Shown here piece by piece: positions 1 to 10,069 of a stretch of DNA of 64,000 bases. The position numbers and the translations under genes were made by a program. The stretch lies in the NCBI RefSeq assembly GCF_004327285.1, contig NZ_QJUI01000012.1, positions 1 to 64,000 on the forward strand, in the 5' to 3' direction. Under the pieces are notes generated by a model. The model was not told the origin of the DNA. It was given only the letters and a program-made list of their open reading frames with translations, and did no database searches. Numbering within the stretch: the first letter of the stretch is position 1; each line of letters opens with the position of its first letter. The DNA comes from Phytopseudomonas daroniae (lineage in GTDB: Bacteria; Pseudomonadota; Gammaproteobacteria; Pseudomonadales; Pseudomonadaceae).

Positions 1-135
1 TCTTTTGCAAACTCAAGGAGTTCAAGCGTATTGCAATGCGCTGTGACAAGACCGATGCAAGCTTTTGCGCCATGGTCAATCTTGCCGCTGCCATTATCAA
101 TTCACGATGAATCTCAACAGACCCTAGGACAAAGC

Positions 136-525
136 ATGGACAATTCGGTTAGCGGTGGAGTGAAGTTCATTTTGCGTATCGAGGGCCTGTGCGTGCTGGC
201 ATTCAGCCTGTTTGCCTATGCACAGTTCGGGATCGGCTGGGGAATGTTCGCCTTGCTGTTTCTGGCGCCCGATCTTTCCTTCCTTGGCTATTTGGCAGGG
301 CCGAAAGCAGGCGCCGCGCTGTACAACGCTGCTCACTCGTACATTGGCTCGCTGCTGCTTCTTGGGGCTGGCATTGCCTTTGACGCACCTACCATGTTGG
401 CCCTCGGCATCATCTGGGCGGCACATATAGGTTTTGATCGTGCATTGGGGTACGGCCTCAAGTACTCAGCGGGGTTTCGCTTCACACACTTGGGTGCCAT
501 TGGTCGCTCGTCTGATCGAACCTAG
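136..525 (+). CDS. DUF4260 family membrane protein
   Basis: A 129-residue protein of unknown function. It matches the DUF4260 pattern: a short N-terminal segment, hydrophobic stretches, a PDLSFLGYLAGP motif near residue 50, a YNAAHSY motif, and the ending AHIGFDRALGYGLKYSAGF that is the most conserved part of this family. Three to four membrane segments are visible. The reading frame is open further upstream to 31, but similarity to the family begins only near the ATG at 136, so I use that start. It is alone on its strand, followed by a hairpin. The family assignment is from motif recognition; no biochemical role is known. Confidence 0.8.
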   Translation: MDNSVSGGVKFILRIEGLCVLAFSLFAYAQFGIGWGMFALLFLAPDLSFLGYLAGPKAGAALYNAAHSYIGSLLLLGAGIAFDAPTMLALGIIWAAHIGFDRALGYGLKYSAGFRFTHLGAIGRSSDRT

Positions 526-531
526 CAATTC

Positions 532-559
532 AAGCCGACGCCGCTTCGCGGCGCGGCTT
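532..559. terminator. GC-rich hairpin between convergent genes
   Basis: An inverted repeat of about 12 bp (AAGCCG-a-CGCCGC / GCGGCG-CGGCTT) with a TTC loop lies between the DUF4260 gene and the oppositely oriented lipocalin-like gene. It could terminate both transcripts, but the T-runs on either side are short. Confidence 0.5.
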
Positions 560-605
560 AATTCAGTCGTTCAATGCGAGAGTCGGTAGGACGTTGGCGG
601 ATAGG

Positions 606-1160
606 TCATCGAGGTTCGGGAACGTCGACTCTGGCCCCTTTTCCGCTGGTTACGCCGGGATGTCGAACCCGCACGAACTCTGCACTCACTCGTCCTCCAT
701 CCGGGCGAGTGAAGGTTTCGTACATACGATCACCCTCAACCCTCAGTTGCAGTTCCCGCCCGGTTCGAACTGCGCCCACCCAGTTGGGGAACGTGGCGCC
801 CTCGACGCGGTTGCCGGTGAAGTGGCCGTGCTCGTCCACGGTGTAGGTACCGAAGAACCCGATGCTCGACGCCATGGCGCGCCTGTTTTCGTTGTCGGTG
901 CCGCCACCCCGCGCGTTCGACCCGAAACGTGGGGTGTCGCCATTGGTCAGCACCTCGACGTAATGCATGTCGGTGGTGAAGACGAGCATGCCTTCGGGGT
1001 TCTCTCCATAAGGTCGTTCGATCTTGCCATCGGTCTCCAATGTGGCAGAGACCATGCGCCACGTGCCGGCAACCTGGTTGGGTACGGCAGGAGACGGCAC
1101 AAGCTCGCTGGCCCCGATGGCGATGGAGGACGCAAGGAGAAGCGCGAGCGACCACTTCAT
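606..1160 (-). CDS. secreted lipocalin-like domain protein
   Basis: A 184-residue protein with an N-terminal signal peptide (MKWSLALLLASSIAIGASE) and a body that fits the lipocalin-like domain (Lipocalin_5 type): V-AGTWRM near residue 30, GMLVFTTDMHYVEVL, then GFFGTYTVDEHGHF and a C-terminal strand region. Family members are small beta-barrels, often beside oxidoreductases; no ligand is known. Its ATG overlaps the stop of the upstream SDR gene (ATGA), so the two are probably co-transcribed and translationally coupled. Likely periplasmic. Function is inferred only from fold family. Confidence 0.75.
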   Translation of the reverse strand: MKWSLALLLASSIAIGASELVPSPAVPNQVAGTWRMVSATLETDGKIERPYGENPEGMLVFTTDMHYVEVLTNGDTPRFGSNARGGGTDNENRRAMASSIGFFGTYTVDEHGHFTGNRVEGATFPNWVGAVRTGRELQLRVEGDRMYETFTRPDGGRVSAEFVRVRHPGVTSGKGARVDVPEPR

Positions 1161-1981
1161 AGCCTGTCCGCCGTCAGCGTCAGCGACTTCTGCGCCACCA
1201 GATCGTCCAGACGGGCGGTCAATACACGATGGATGTTCTCGAACGCCGTGCTGCCCAGCGCAATCCGGCGCCGCGGCTGCGCCGAATCCGCCACCCGGAT
1301 CATCGCATCGACCGTGCGCTCGGCATCGCCCTTGATATCGAATGCGCCGCTGGATATGGCGCGCCGCACATCGCCGGCCGGCGTCGCGTCGTAGGCCTCC
1401 AACGGGGCGGCGTGATCCAGGCCATCAGCGAACCCGGTCACGGTCGGCCCCGGCTCGGCGATCACGATGTCGATGCCGAACGGCGCCACCTCCTGGGCAA
1501 CCGCATCGAGGAAGCCCTCGATGCCCCACTTGGTCGCGTGGTAGAGACTGAAATTGGGATAGGCCACTTGTCCGCCTTCGGAGGAGACCTGCATGATCCG
1601 GCCGCCTCCCTGCTCGCGCAGGCGGGGCAACACGGCACGCACGAGTTGGATCGACGCGATCAGATTGGTGGCGATCTGACGCTCTATCTGCGCATCGGTG
1701 ACCTCCTCTGCGGCGCCGAACAGCCCGTAACCGGCATTGCTGACCACCGTATCGATTCGGCCAAAGGTTGCGAAGGCGGCATCCACTTCCCGCCTCAGTG
1801 CGGCCGTGTCGGTGAGATCGAAGCGCGCGATGTGCAGCCTCTCGCCCGCCGTTCGCTGGAGCGCCTCGAACGGCGCAATACGTCGCCCGCACGCGACCAC
1901 CCGATCGCCCCGCTCCAGCAACTTCGTGGTCATGACCAGCCCAAGGCCGGATGATGCGCCTGTGATCAACCATGTTTTCAT
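1157..1981 (-). CDS. SDR family NAD(P)-dependent oxidoreductase
   Basis: A 274-residue classical short-chain dehydrogenase/reductase. Visible motifs are the dinucleotide-binding TGASSGLG (residues 7-14), NAGYG near 82-86, the catalytic Ser around 133-134 and YHATK with Tyr147 and Lys151. The start at 1981 is set by an AGGAGG ribosome site 7 bases upstream; a longer open frame exists but lacks that support. An arginine pair after the second strand (CGRR) suggests NADPH preference, which is inference. It is divergent from a LysR regulator across a 96-bp spacer, the usual arrangement for a LysR-controlled target, and overlaps the downstream lipocalin-like gene. Substrate unknown. Confidence 0.9.
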   Translation of the reverse strand: MKTWLITGASSGLGLVMTTKLLERGDRVVACGRRIAPFEALQRTAGERLHIARFDLTDTAALRREVDAAFATFGRIDTVVSNAGYGLFGAAEEVTDAQIERQIATNLIASIQLVRAVLPRLREQGGGRIMQVSSEGGQVAYPNFSLYHATKWGIEGFLDAVAQEVAPFGIDIVIAEPGPTVTGFADGLDHAAPLEAYDATPAGDVRRAISSGAFDIKGDAERTVDAMIRVADSAQPRRRIALGSTAFENIHRVLTARLDDLVAQKSLTLTADRL

Positions 1982-2077
1982 CGGGAACCTCCTGTGGGGT
2001 TTGCACAGATGGTAGGAGCCCGAACGGCGTATGATAAGCCGTACCAATTCGAACAAGCTGGTGAAAAGTATTCACTA

Positions 2078-3013
2078 ATGGCCAACGTCAGCCTCTCCGA
2101 CCTGAAAGCATTCGCCCATGTGGCACGGCACCGCGGCTTCCAGAAGGCCGCCGACGTGCTTGGCGTATCGCGGTCATCCCTCAGCCATGCCTTGAAAGGG
2201 CTCGAACGCCATCTCGGTGTCCGCCTCCTGCACCGAACCACCCGCAGTGTTGCGCTGACGGAGACCGGCGAGCAGTTGCTGCAGCGGCTGGCCCCCCTGT
2301 TGCGAGAACTGGATGACGTACTGGATGCGGTCAGCCACGGCCAGGACGAACTGGTCGGCACACTGCGCATCAACGCCAACAAGGGCGGCGCGCGCTGGTT
2401 GCTCAAGCACGCCGTCCCGACATTCCAGCAGCGTCACCCGCGCGTGGTTCTGGAGCTGGTCACCGAAGGGCAACTGGTGGACATCGTGGGTGAAGGTTTC
2501 GATGCCGGTGTGCGTCTGGCCGAATCGGTACCAAAAGATATGGTGGCCGTCCCCTTCGGCAGCGACATTCGCTTCGTTGCGGTGGCGTCGCCAGGCTACG
2601 TCGAGGCGTTCGGAGTGCCGGCCACACCTGCCGACCTGATGTCCCATCGCTGCATTCGCCAAAGGCTGCCCAGCGGAAAGCGCTATCGATGGGAGTTCGA
2701 GAAGGGCACGCAGCAGCTGGCACTGGACGTCCCCGGCACGCTGAGCCTGGACGACAACGATCTGATGGTCGAGGCGGCTTCCGATGGCCTGGGCATTGCC
2801 TTCGTACCGGAACCTTTCGCTCGCCCAGCCCTGGACAGCGGTACGCTGAGCCTGCTGCTTGAAGACTGGACTCCGGCGTCACCGGGTCTGTGCCTCTACT
2901 ACGCCAGCTATCGCCATGTGCCTGCGCCGCTGAAGGCATTCATCGCGGTGGTTCGTGAGTCGACACAGGCTCAAGGCCGAAAGCATCCGAGCGGGCTTGA
3001 CTGGAGCAATTGA
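2078..3013 (+). CDS. LysR family transcriptional regulator
   Basis: A 311-residue LysR-type regulator. An N-terminal winged helix-turn-helix (about residues 5-64: LSDLKAFAHVARHRGFQKAADVLGVSRSSLSHALKGLE) is followed by a linker helix and a periplasmic-binding-protein-like effector domain. The start at 2078 is chosen because the family always begins a few residues before the HTH; the frame upstream runs through the intergenic region. It reads divergently from the SDR/lipocalin-like pair and probably controls it and itself. The inducer cannot be told from sequence. The 207 bp downstream (3014-3220) hold no gene that I can support. Confidence 0.9.
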   Translation: MANVSLSDLKAFAHVARHRGFQKAADVLGVSRSSLSHALKGLERHLGVRLLHRTTRSVALTETGEQLLQRLAPLLRELDDVLDAVSHGQDELVGTLRINANKGGARWLLKHAVPTFQQRHPRVVLELVTEGQLVDIVGEGFDAGVRLAESVPKDMVAVPFGSDIRFVAVASPGYVEAFGVPATPADLMSHRCIRQRLPSGKRYRWEFEKGTQQLALDVPGTLSLDDNDLMVEAASDGLGIAFVPEPFARPALDSGTLSLLLEDWTPASPGLCLYYASYRHVPAPLKAFIAVVRESTQAQGRKHPSGLDWSN

Positions 3014-3220
3014 GGCTGGCGGCCCGGACAATCGGAAGGATGCCTGCAACGTCCAGCGATACACTGAATCGGCATGGATCGCACTGACGGTCGGCCCCAA
3101 CTGCTTATCCGCCATGCCGAAAAGCCATCCCGAACCTTGCGGCGACCTGGCAGAGACTCACTGCCTGACAGCGTCAGGCTATAGCGAATCGCTACCCGCC
3201 TGGCCCTGCCAGAGCACCGA

Positions 3221-4693
3221 TCAGCGCTTGTCCTTGCGCTTCTTGTCGGCTTTCTTGTGGTGGCTCATCAGGCGACGCTTCTTGTTCACCTGACGATCGG
3301 TGAGGGTGTTCTTGTTGCCCTCGTAAGGGTTCTCACCGCCCTTGAACTCGATGCGGATCGGCGTACCAACCAGCTTGAGCACACGCCTATAGGTATTTTC
3401 CAGGTAGCGGATATAGGACTTGGGCACCGCATCGACCTGGTTGCCGTGGATCACGATCAGCGGCGGGTTGGCACCACCCAGGTGGGCGTAGCGCAACTTG
3501 ATCCGGCGGTTGTTGACCATGGGTGGCGCGTGCTCGCGCACGGCGTCTTCGAGGATCTGCGTCAGGCGGTTGGTCGGCCAGCGGGTGATGGCCGACTGGA
3601 ACGAAGCCTGCACCGACTTGTACAGATGGCCGACACCGGTGCCATGCAGCGCCGAGATGAAGTGGATATCGGCGAAGTCGACGAAGAACAACCGGCGTTG
3701 CAGCTCGGTCTTCACATAGTCACGCTCGCTGGGCTCCATGCCATCCCACTTGTTCAGGGCAATGACCAGGGCACGGCCACTCTCCAGCACGAAGCCGAGC
3801 AGGTTGAGGTCGTGGTCGACCACGCCTTCGCGGGCGTCCATGACAAACACCACCACGTTGGAATCCTGAATGGCCTGCAACGTCTTGACCACCGAGAACT
3901 TTTCCACCGCCTCGAAGATCTTGCCGCGCCGGCGCACGCCAGCGGTGTCGATCAGGGTGTACTTCTCTTCATCCCGTTCGAAGGGGATGTAGATGCTGTC
4001 GCGGGTGGTGCCGGCCTGATCGTAGACGATGACCCGGTCTTCACCGAGCATGCGGTTGACCAGGGTCGACTTGCCGACGTTGGGGCGGCCGATGATCGCC
4101 AGCTTGATGCCGTCCTTCTCGCTCGGACCGGGAATGCGCTTGGCTTCCTCGCCTTCGGCGACGACCTCCGGCTCTTCGCCCTCCTCAGGCTCGCCAGCAT
4201 CCTTGGGAAAGCTGCCCAGGGCCGCTTCGAGCATCTGGGTGATACCACGACCATGGGCACCGGCGATGGCCAGGGCTTCGCCCATGCCCAGCGGGGCGAA
4301 TTCGGCGCGGGCCAGATCCGGGTCGAGGTTGTCGACCTTGTTGACCACCAGGAAGCTGCGCTTGTTGCGCTTGCGCAGGTGCTCGCCAATCATCTGGTCG
4401 GAGGCGGACAGCCCGGCACGGGCGTCGACCAGGAACAACACGGCGTCGGCTTCTTCGATGGCCTGCAGGGACTGCTCGGCCATCTTCGCATCGATGCCTT
4501 CTTCGTCACCGGAGATACCACCGGTGTCGATCACGATATAGGTACGCCCCTGCCATTTGGCCTCGCCGTACTGGCGGTCGCGGGTCAGACCGGAAAGGTC
4601 ACCGACGATCGCGTCGCGGGTGCGGGTCAGGCGGTTGAACAGGGTGGATTTACCGACGTTCGGCCGGCCCACCAGGGCAATTACGGGAACCAT
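3221..4693 (-). CDS. der: ribosome biogenesis GTPase Der (EngA)
   Basis: A 490-residue double GTPase that assists late assembly of the 50S ribosomal subunit in the cytoplasm. Two Ras-like G domains are visible, each with GRPNVGKST (residues 9-17 and again near 200), with NKVD and NKWD as the guanine-specificity motifs, then a KH-like C-terminal domain and a very basic tail ([20 protein letters not shown]). An acidic linker rich in Glu separates the G domains. The ATG at 4693 has GGAGAG 4 bases upstream; a GTG at 4705 is a less likely start. It is last in the hisS-yfgM-bamB-der order and is separated from bamB by a hairpin with a T-rich tail. Confidence 0.97.
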   Translation of the reverse strand: MVPVIALVGRPNVGKSTLFNRLTRTRDAIVGDLSGLTRDRQYGEAKWQGRTYIVIDTGGISGDEEGIDAKMAEQSLQAIEEADAVLFLVDARAGLSASDQMIGEHLRKRNKRSFLVVNKVDNLDPDLARAEFAPLGMGEALAIAGAHGRGITQMLEAALGSFPKDAGEPEEGEEPEVVAEGEEAKRIPGPSEKDGIKLAIIGRPNVGKSTLVNRMLGEDRVIVYDQAGTTRDSIYIPFERDEEKYTLIDTAGVRRRGKIFEAVEKFSVVKTLQAIQDSNVVVFVMDAREGVVDHDLNLLGFVLESGRALVIALNKWDGMEPSERDYVKTELQRRLFFVDFADIHFISALHGTGVGHLYKSVQASFQSAITRWPTNRLTQILEDAVREHAPPMVNNRRIKLRYAHLGGANPPLIVIHGNQVDAVPKSYIRYLENTYRRVLKLVGTPIRIEFKGGENPYEGNKNTLTDRQVNKKRRLMSHHKKADKKRKDKR

Positions 4694-4725
4694 TCGGCTC
4701 TCCACTTCGTTATTTCAGAAAATAC

Positions 4726-4749
4726 AAAAGCCGCTGCACAGGCAGCGGC
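4726..4749 (-). terminator. terminator/attenuator between bamB and der
   Basis: On the minus strand GCCGCTGC-CTGT-GCAGCGGC is followed by TTTTGTATTTTC, a typical rho-independent terminator. It lies between the bamB stop and the der start, so der is probably expressed by partial read-through or from its own promoter. A second, weaker inverted repeat (CCCGCTCG/CGAGCGGG, 4771-4801) lies just upstream of it. Confidence 0.75.
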
Positions 4750-4809
4750 CACAAATCTTGCGCTATCTGCCCCGCTCGCCCGGCTAAACCGAGCGAGCGG
4801 GACACGGGC

Positions 4810-5961
4810 TCACTTGATGGTCAAGGCCACCAGTTTGCCGCCGTTGCCGAAGGCGTACAGCCAGTCGCCGACGACCAGCGGACGGGCACGCAGGCCGTCG
4901 CTGTCGATACGGATGCGGCCGACGAAACGGCCATCGACCTGGCTGATCAGGTGCAGGTAGCCTTCCAGATCGCCGAACGCGACATAGCTGGAGAACACCT
5001 GCGGCGCCGACAGCTGGCGACGGGCCAGGGCATCGTTGCTCCACAGGGCCGAAGCCGAGCGCTCATCGATGCTTTCCACGGTGCCGCTGGCCAGGGTCAC
5101 GTAAACGTTACCGAAACCTTGAGCCACACTCATGGAGCTGGATGCTTCTCGCTGCCACAGCACACGGCCGCTTTCCAGATCGAGGGCAGCAACGCGCCCC
5201 TGGTAGGTCACCACGTACAGCTGACCACCGGAAAGCAGCAGGCCACCGTCGATGTCGACGATGCGATCCAGCTCGGAACGGCCTTGCGGGATGGCGACGC
5301 GCTGTTCCCACACCGGGATGCCACGCTGGGCGTCCAGGGCGATGACCTTGCCGCTGGACAGGCCGGCGATGGCCAACTGGTTGGTCAGCAGCGGGCTGCC
5401 AGTGCCACGCAGGGTCAGGACTGCCGGGGTGTTCTCGAAGATCCAGCGCTGCTGGCCACTGTATGCATCCAGAGCGACCAGGGTGTCATCCTGAGTCTGT
5501 ACCAACACGGTGTCGCTGTTGATGGCCGGAGCCGACAGCACTTCGCTCGGTACCTTGGCGCGCCATTTTTCTTCACCGCTGGACGAATCCAGGGCGATCA
5601 CTTCACCCTTGAGAGTGCCGACCACGACCATCCCGTAGCCAGCTGCCACGGCACCGGAAATCGGCACATCCAGTTCCTTCTTCCAGGACACTTTGCCGGT
5701 GGTGCGCTCCATGGACATGATCAGGCCTTCGACGTCGGCGGCGAAGATCTGCTCGCCATCGACCACAGGCTCGAGCATGTTGTAGATGTCGCCCTGACCG
5801 TTGCCGATCGAACGGCTCCACTCTTTCTGCAGCCTCACTTCCTCTTTGAACTTGGGAAGCTCGGCAGGTGGCAGCTCTTTCTTGCTGTTGCTGCTGCAAC
5901 CGACGACCAGAACGGCCAGGGCCAGCAGTGCGGCATTCTTCCAACGCATCACGTCATGCAT
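4810..5961 (-). CDS. bamB: outer membrane assembly lipoprotein BamB
   Basis: A 383-residue lipoprotein of the BAM complex, which inserts beta-barrel proteins into the outer membrane. It begins with a lipoprotein signal peptide ending LVVGC (lipid-bearing Cys22) and continues as an eight-bladed PQQ-type beta-propeller, visible as repeated GxVxALDxxSGxxxW blocks. The start at 5961 overlaps the upstream yfgM stop by 8 bases; an internal ATG at 5949 is possible and would still keep the signal peptide. It sits in the conserved hisS-yfgM-bamB-der cluster. Confidence 0.95.
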   Translation of the reverse strand: MHDVMRWKNAALLALAVLVVGCSSNSKKELPPAELPKFKEEVRLQKEWSRSIGNGQGDIYNMLEPVVDGEQIFAADVEGLIMSMERTTGKVSWKKELDVPISGAVAAGYGMVVVGTLKGEVIALDSSSGEEKWRAKVPSEVLSAPAINSDTVLVQTQDDTLVALDAYSGQQRWIFENTPAVLTLRGTGSPLLTNQLAIAGLSSGKVIALDAQRGIPVWEQRVAIPQGRSELDRIVDIDGGLLLSGGQLYVVTYQGRVAALDLESGRVLWQREASSSMSVAQGFGNVYVTLASGTVESIDERSASALWSNDALARRQLSAPQVFSSYVAFGDLEGYLHLISQVDGRFVGRIRIDSDGLRARPLVVGDWLYAFGNGGKLVALTIK

Positions 5962-6598
5962 CCCCTTTGGCCAGGTCGTCGATCTTCATCTGCAGACCAC
6001 CAACGGCAGCCTCTTCAGACAGCGCACCCTTGGCCTTCACATAGGCAGCGTGGGCATCGTCGGTACGGCCCAGCTTCACCAACAGATCGCCCTTGAGCTC
6101 TTCGCGGCTGGCCAGGTAAGCCTGATCGGCGTCGCCGTCGAGCAGTTTCAGGGCTTCGTCGGCTTTGTCCTGAGCGGCCAGCACGCGGGCCAGACGCTGA
6201 CGAGCGAGTTCACCGAGCGTCTCATTGGCGGGCTTGTCGACCACGCTGCGCAGTTCGCTGGCTGCGTCGTCCAGCTTGCCGGCCTCGACCGCGACCTTGG
6301 CCACGAACAGGCTGCCGTACTGAGCGTACTGAGTACCGCCGAAATCACTCTTCAGCTGACCGGCCAGAGCCGCTACCTTGGCGGCATCAGGCTGACCGCT
6401 CGGGGTCAGGGCCGACTCCAGCAGCTGCTGGTAGACCACCGAAGCGCCCTGAGCCTGATTGCTCTGGTACTTCTGCCAGGCCTGCCAGCCGAATACCACG
6501 ATCAGCGCCAAAGCACCGCCAGCTACCAGCGGCTTACCATTACGCTGCCACCAGTCCTTCAGGCCGGCCAGTTCATCATCATCGCTATTCAACGCCAC
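5954..6598 (-). CDS. yfgM: YfgM family ancillary SecYEG/TPR protein
   Basis: A 214-residue inner-membrane protein: a short cytoplasmic N-terminus (ALNSDDDELAGLKDWW), one membrane segment at about residues 25-41, and a periplasmic tetratricopeptide-like domain with repeated Ala-rich helix pairs. The enterobacterial homologue YfgM associates with SecYEG and periplasmic chaperones; that role is transferred by homology. It lies between hisS (28-bp gap) and bamB (8-bp overlap), as in other gammaproteobacteria. Confidence 0.9.
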   Translation of the reverse strand: MALNSDDDELAGLKDWWQRNGKPLVAGGALALIVVFGWQAWQKYQSNQAQGASVVYQQLLESALTPSGQPDAAKVAALAGQLKSDFGGTQYAQYGSLFVAKVAVEAGKLDDAASELRSVVDKPANETLGELARQRLARVLAAQDKADEALKLLDGDADQAYLASREELKGDLLVKLGRTDDAHAAYVKAKGALSEEAAVGGLQMKIDDLAKGDA

Positions 6599-6625
6599 CC
6601 CAATACTCCTTAATCGCTAAATCGC

Positions 6626-7915
6626 TCAAGCCTGCTTGGTGCAGGACGCCAGATGCTCGGCCAGGGCCGACCAGGCAATGTTTTGCTGTTCGCTGTCGTC
6701 GCGCAAAGGTTTGCAACCTACCACGCGAGCAGCCAGTTCGTCCTCACCCAGAATCAATGCATAGGTGGCGCCGCTCTTGTCGGCCTTCTTGAACTGGCTC
6801 TTGAAGCTACCGCTGCCGGCATTGACCAGCAGGCGCAGCCCCGGAACTTCGTTACGCAGATTCTCCGCCAGGGCCAACGCCGCCAGCTCGGCCGGCTCGC
6901 CAAAGGCGCAGATAAAGGCATCGGCCGGGCGGTTCAGCTCGGCCGGCACACGCTGCAGGGTTTCCAGCAGCAACACCAGACGCTCGACACCCATGGCGAA
7001 GCCAACACCCGGAGTCGGTTTGCCACCAAACTGGGTGATCAGGCCATCGTAACGGCCACCGGCACACACGGTGCCCTGGGAACCGAGCTTGTCGGTGACC
7101 CACTCGAACACGGTACGGCCGTAGTAATCCAGGCCACGTACCAGCTTGGGGTTGATCTCGTAGGCGATGCCGACCGCATCGAGACGCGCCTTGAGGCCCT
7201 CGAAATGCACGCGGGACTCTTCGTCCAGATAGTCGTGCAGGGTCGGCGCGTCGGCGAGCAGTGCCTGAGTACTGGCCACCTTGCTGTCGAGAATGCGCAG
7301 CGGATTGGTGGTCAGGCGACGCTGGCTGTCTTCGTCGAGCTGATCGAAACGCTCCTGCAGGTAGGCCACCAACGCATCGCGATACACCGCGCGGGCTTCG
7401 CTGGAACCCAGGCTGTTGAGCTGCAGGGTCACCGCATCGCTCAGACCCAATTGCTTCCACAGGCGCCAGGTCAGGGTGATCAGCTCGGCATCGATGTCCG
7501 GCCCAGGCAGGTTGAAGACTTCGACACCGATCTGGTGGAACTGCCGATAGCGGCCCTTCTGCGGCTTCTCGTAGCGGAACATCGGGCCCGCGTACCACAG
7601 CTTCTGCACCTGGCCGCCGCCGGTCATGCCATGCTCGAGCACGGCACGCACGCAACCGGCAGTGCCTTCGGGGCGCAAAGTCAGGGATTCGTCGTTGCGG
7701 TCGAGGAAGGTGTACATCTCCTTGTCGACCACGTCGGTGCCTTCGCCGATACCACGGGCGAACAGCTCGGTGAACTCAAGGATCGGCAGACGCATTTCCT
7801 GGTAGCCGTAGCTGTCGAGCAGCGCTGCCAGGGTGGTTTCCAGGTAACGCCAGGCCGGGGTCTGCTGCGGCAGGATATCGTTCATGCCACGAATGGCTTG
7901 CAGGGACTTGCTCAA
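6626..7915 (-). CDS. hisS: histidyl-tRNA synthetase
   Basis: A 429-residue class II aminoacyl-tRNA synthetase that charges tRNA-His in the cytoplasm. It shows the motif 2 region ([16 protein letters not shown], then [20 protein letters not shown]), the histidine-specific [15 protein letters not shown] (HisA-type) motif, the motif 3 region with [11 protein letters not shown], and a C-terminal anticodon-binding domain. The start [16 protein letters not shown] is standard. It is 20 bp downstream of ispG on the same strand. Confidence 0.98.
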   Translation of the reverse strand: MSKSLQAIRGMNDILPQQTPAWRYLETTLAALLDSYGYQEMRLPILEFTELFARGIGEGTDVVDKEMYTFLDRNDESLTLRPEGTAGCVRAVLEHGMTGGGQVQKLWYAGPMFRYEKPQKGRYRQFHQIGVEVFNLPGPDIDAELITLTWRLWKQLGLSDAVTLQLNSLGSSEARAVYRDALVAYLQERFDQLDEDSQRRLTTNPLRILDSKVASTQALLADAPTLHDYLDEESRVHFEGLKARLDAVGIAYEINPKLVRGLDYYGRTVFEWVTDKLGSQGTVCAGGRYDGLITQFGGKPTPGVGFAMGVERLVLLLETLQRVPAELNRPADAFICAFGEPAELAALALAENLRNEVPGLRLLVNAGSGSFKSQFKKADKSGATYALILGEDELAARVVGCKPLRDDSEQQNIAWSALAEHLASCTKQA

Positions 7916-7935
7916 TTGTTTTCCTTAGGCACGGA

Positions 7936-9048
7936 TCAGCCGCGCACGATCACGGCCGCGTCGGCTGCGACCTTCTCGGCCGCCTTTGTGCGGATCAGCC
8001 GTTCCAGCTCATCCACCAGGTTGGTGTTGGTCAGTTTCGAGACGGGCTTGCCGTCGATATAGACCAGATTGTTCGGGCTGCCGCCAGTGAGACCGATATG
8101 CGCCTCCTTGGCTTCGCCCGGGCCGTTGACCACGCAGCCGATCACCGCGACGTCCAGCGGCACCAGCAGGTCTTCGACGCGGGTTTCCAGCTCGTTCATG
8201 GTCTTGACCACGTCGAAGTTCTGGCGCGAGCAGCTTGGGCAGGCGATGAAGTTGATGCCCCGCGAACGCAGACGCAGCGACTTGAGAATATCGAAGCCGA
8301 CCTTGATCTCTTCCACCGGATCGGCAGCCAGAGAGATGCGAATGGTGTCGCCGATGCCATCGGCCAGCAGCATGCCCAGGCCGACGGAGGACTTCACGGT
8401 GCCCGAACGCAGGCCACCGGCTTCGGTGATGCCCAGGTGCAGCGGTTGCTCGATCTGCTTGGCCAGCAGGCGATAGGCCTCGACGGCCATGAACACGTCG
8501 GAGGCCTTTACGCTGACTTTGAAGTCCGGGAAATTCAGGCGATCCAGGTGCTCCACGTGACGCAGCGCGGACTCAACCAGGGCGGCCGGGGTCGGTTCAC
8601 CGTATTTCTTCTGCAGATCCTTTTCCAGCGAACCGGCATTCACGCCGATGCGGATCGGGATGCCCTTGTCGCGAGCAGCCTCGACCACCGCCTTGACCCG
8701 GTCTTCACGACCGATGTTACCGGGGTTGATACGCAGGCAATCGACGCCCAGTTCGGCCACGCGCAGGGCGATCTGGTAATCGAAGTGAATGTCCGCCACC
8801 AGCGGCAGATTGACCTGCTGCTTGATTCGGCCAAAGGCTTCGGCAGCGTCCATGTCCGGCACGGAAACCCGCACGATGTCGGCACCCGCCGCTTCAAGAC
8901 GACGAATCTGCTCGACGGTCGCGGCGACATCGTTGGTATCGGTGTTGGTCATGCTCTGCACGGCGATGGGCGCATCGCCCCCTACCGGTACCGAGCCGAC
9001 CCAGATCTTGCGGGACAGCCGGCGCTTGATCGGCGATTCACCGTGCAT
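7936..9048 (-). CDS. ispG: 4-hydroxy-3-methylbut-2-enyl diphosphate synthase
   Basis: A 370-residue iron-sulfur enzyme of the MEP isoprenoid pathway that makes HMBPP from MEcPP. It has a TIM-barrel with VQSMTNTDT and [10 protein letters not shown], and a C-terminal domain with the [4Fe-4S] cysteines in CPSCSR and [11 protein letters not shown] start at 9048 ([18 protein letters not shown]), one base after the rodZ stop; the longer frame would run into rodZ. The enzyme needs a cluster that the isc operon nearby can supply. Confidence 0.97.
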   Translation of the reverse strand: MHGESPIKRRLSRKIWVGSVPVGGDAPIAVQSMTNTDTNDVAATVEQIRRLEAAGADIVRVSVPDMDAAEAFGRIKQQVNLPLVADIHFDYQIALRVAELGVDCLRINPGNIGREDRVKAVVEAARDKGIPIRIGVNAGSLEKDLQKKYGEPTPAALVESALRHVEHLDRLNFPDFKVSVKASDVFMAVEAYRLLAKQIEQPLHLGITEAGGLRSGTVKSSVGLGMLLADGIGDTIRISLAADPVEEIKVGFDILKSLRLRSRGINFIACPSCSRQNFDVVKTMNELETRVEDLLVPLDVAVIGCVVNGPGEAKEAHIGLTGGSPNNLVYIDGKPVSKLTNTNLVDELERLIRTKAAEKVAADAAVIVRG

Positions 9049-9049
9049 A

Positions 9050-10069
9050 TTACTGCCCACCCAACTTGAAGCGTGCGGTCTCACCAGAGATGTGCGGCGT
9101 CACGTCCACGGCTGCGCCGTTATAGGCCACCTGAGCGCCACGGGCAAACCCCAGACGCAGTTCCAGCGGCGCCTGGGCGCGCACATCGAGACTCTCACCG
9201 GAACGTTTCAGGCCACTGGCGACGATCTTGCCATTGGCATCGGTCACCTGAATCCAGCAGTCGGCGACGAACGTCAGACTCAACAGGCCTTCACCAGCAG
9301 CGACCGGCGCTTGAGGCTGAGCGGCAGCAGCCGGTGCAGGCGCTTCAGCAGCCGGCGCGGCAGGAGCCGTCGCTGGTGTACCCGGTGCGGCTGGGGCCTG
9401 AGTGGGGTCGGCCGGCGCGGCCTGAGCAGGAGGGTTCTGTTCCAGCAGCTCACTGGCAGTGGCCTTAGGGGTAGTGTCCGCGGCATCGCCCAGCGGCTCG
9501 ACAGGAACACTTGGCAGCGGCAATTCGGTACCTTGATTCTGCGCTTCGGCAACGGCCTGATCTTCCGGCTCGTCGAGTGGGTGGATCTGCGTATTGCCGT
9601 CGGCGCCATCGACTTCGACATGGCCCAGGCCAACATTCTTCAGATCATCGAGTTGCCAACCCTGATCCTGCCACCAGTAGAAACAGGCGCCGCCCACACC
9701 GAGCAGCAACAGGAAGCTGACCAGGCGCAGGATGCTCTGCGAGTAACGCGTCGGCTCTTCGATACGACCCAGGGCATGCACGCTGCTGCCAGTGGCATTG
9801 CTGCCGGTGAACTGATCGAAATCGGCGACCAGCGGTGCCTGATCCAGGCCGAGCAGTTTTGCATAGGCGCGGATATAGCCGCGGGCGAAGGTATTGCCCG
9901 GCAGCTTATCGAATTCGCCGGCCTCCAGCTGGGCCAGGCGCATAGGCGTGAGATTGAGCTGGGCCGCGACTTCCGCGACCGACCAGCCCCTGCTCTCACG
10001 CGCCGCACGCAGCGCTTCACCAGGATTGACGTGATGAGCTGCTGCAACTTCAGGTTGGGCCGCTTTCAT
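9050..10069 (-). CDS. rodZ: cytoskeletal protein RodZ
   Basis: A 339-residue bitopic protein linking MreB to the cell-wall elongation machinery. An N-terminal helix-turn-helix domain of the HTH_25 type (about residues 15-85) is followed by a membrane segment at 113-133, a long Ala/Pro/Glu-rich periplasmic linker (about 185-260), and a C-terminal DUF4115 beta domain ([19 protein letters not shown] to the end). Start and stop overlap or abut pilF and ispG, so it is inside one transcription unit. In Pseudomonas the pilF-rodZ-ispG order is standard. Confidence 0.93.
   Translation of the reverse strand: MKAAQPEVAAAHHVNPGEALRAARESRGWSVAEVAAQLNLTPMRLAQLEAGEFDKLPGNTFARGYIRAYAKLLGLDQAPLVADFDQFTGSNATGSSVHALGRIEEPTRYSQSILRLVSFLLLLGVGGACFYWWQDQGWQLDDLKNVGLGHVEVDGADGNTQIHPLDEPEDQAVAEAQNQGTELPLPSVPVEPLGDAADTTPKATASELLEQNPPAQAAPADPTQAPAAPGTPATAPAAPAAEAPAPAAAAQPQAPVAAGEGLLSLTFVADCWIQVTDANGKIVASGLKRSGESLDVRAQAPLELRLGFARGAQVAYNGAAVDVTPHISGETARFKLGGQ

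Noticed and set aside
3014..3220. Short open frames after the LysR gene
   Set aside because: No family resemblance or ribosome site; they partly overlap der on the other strand.
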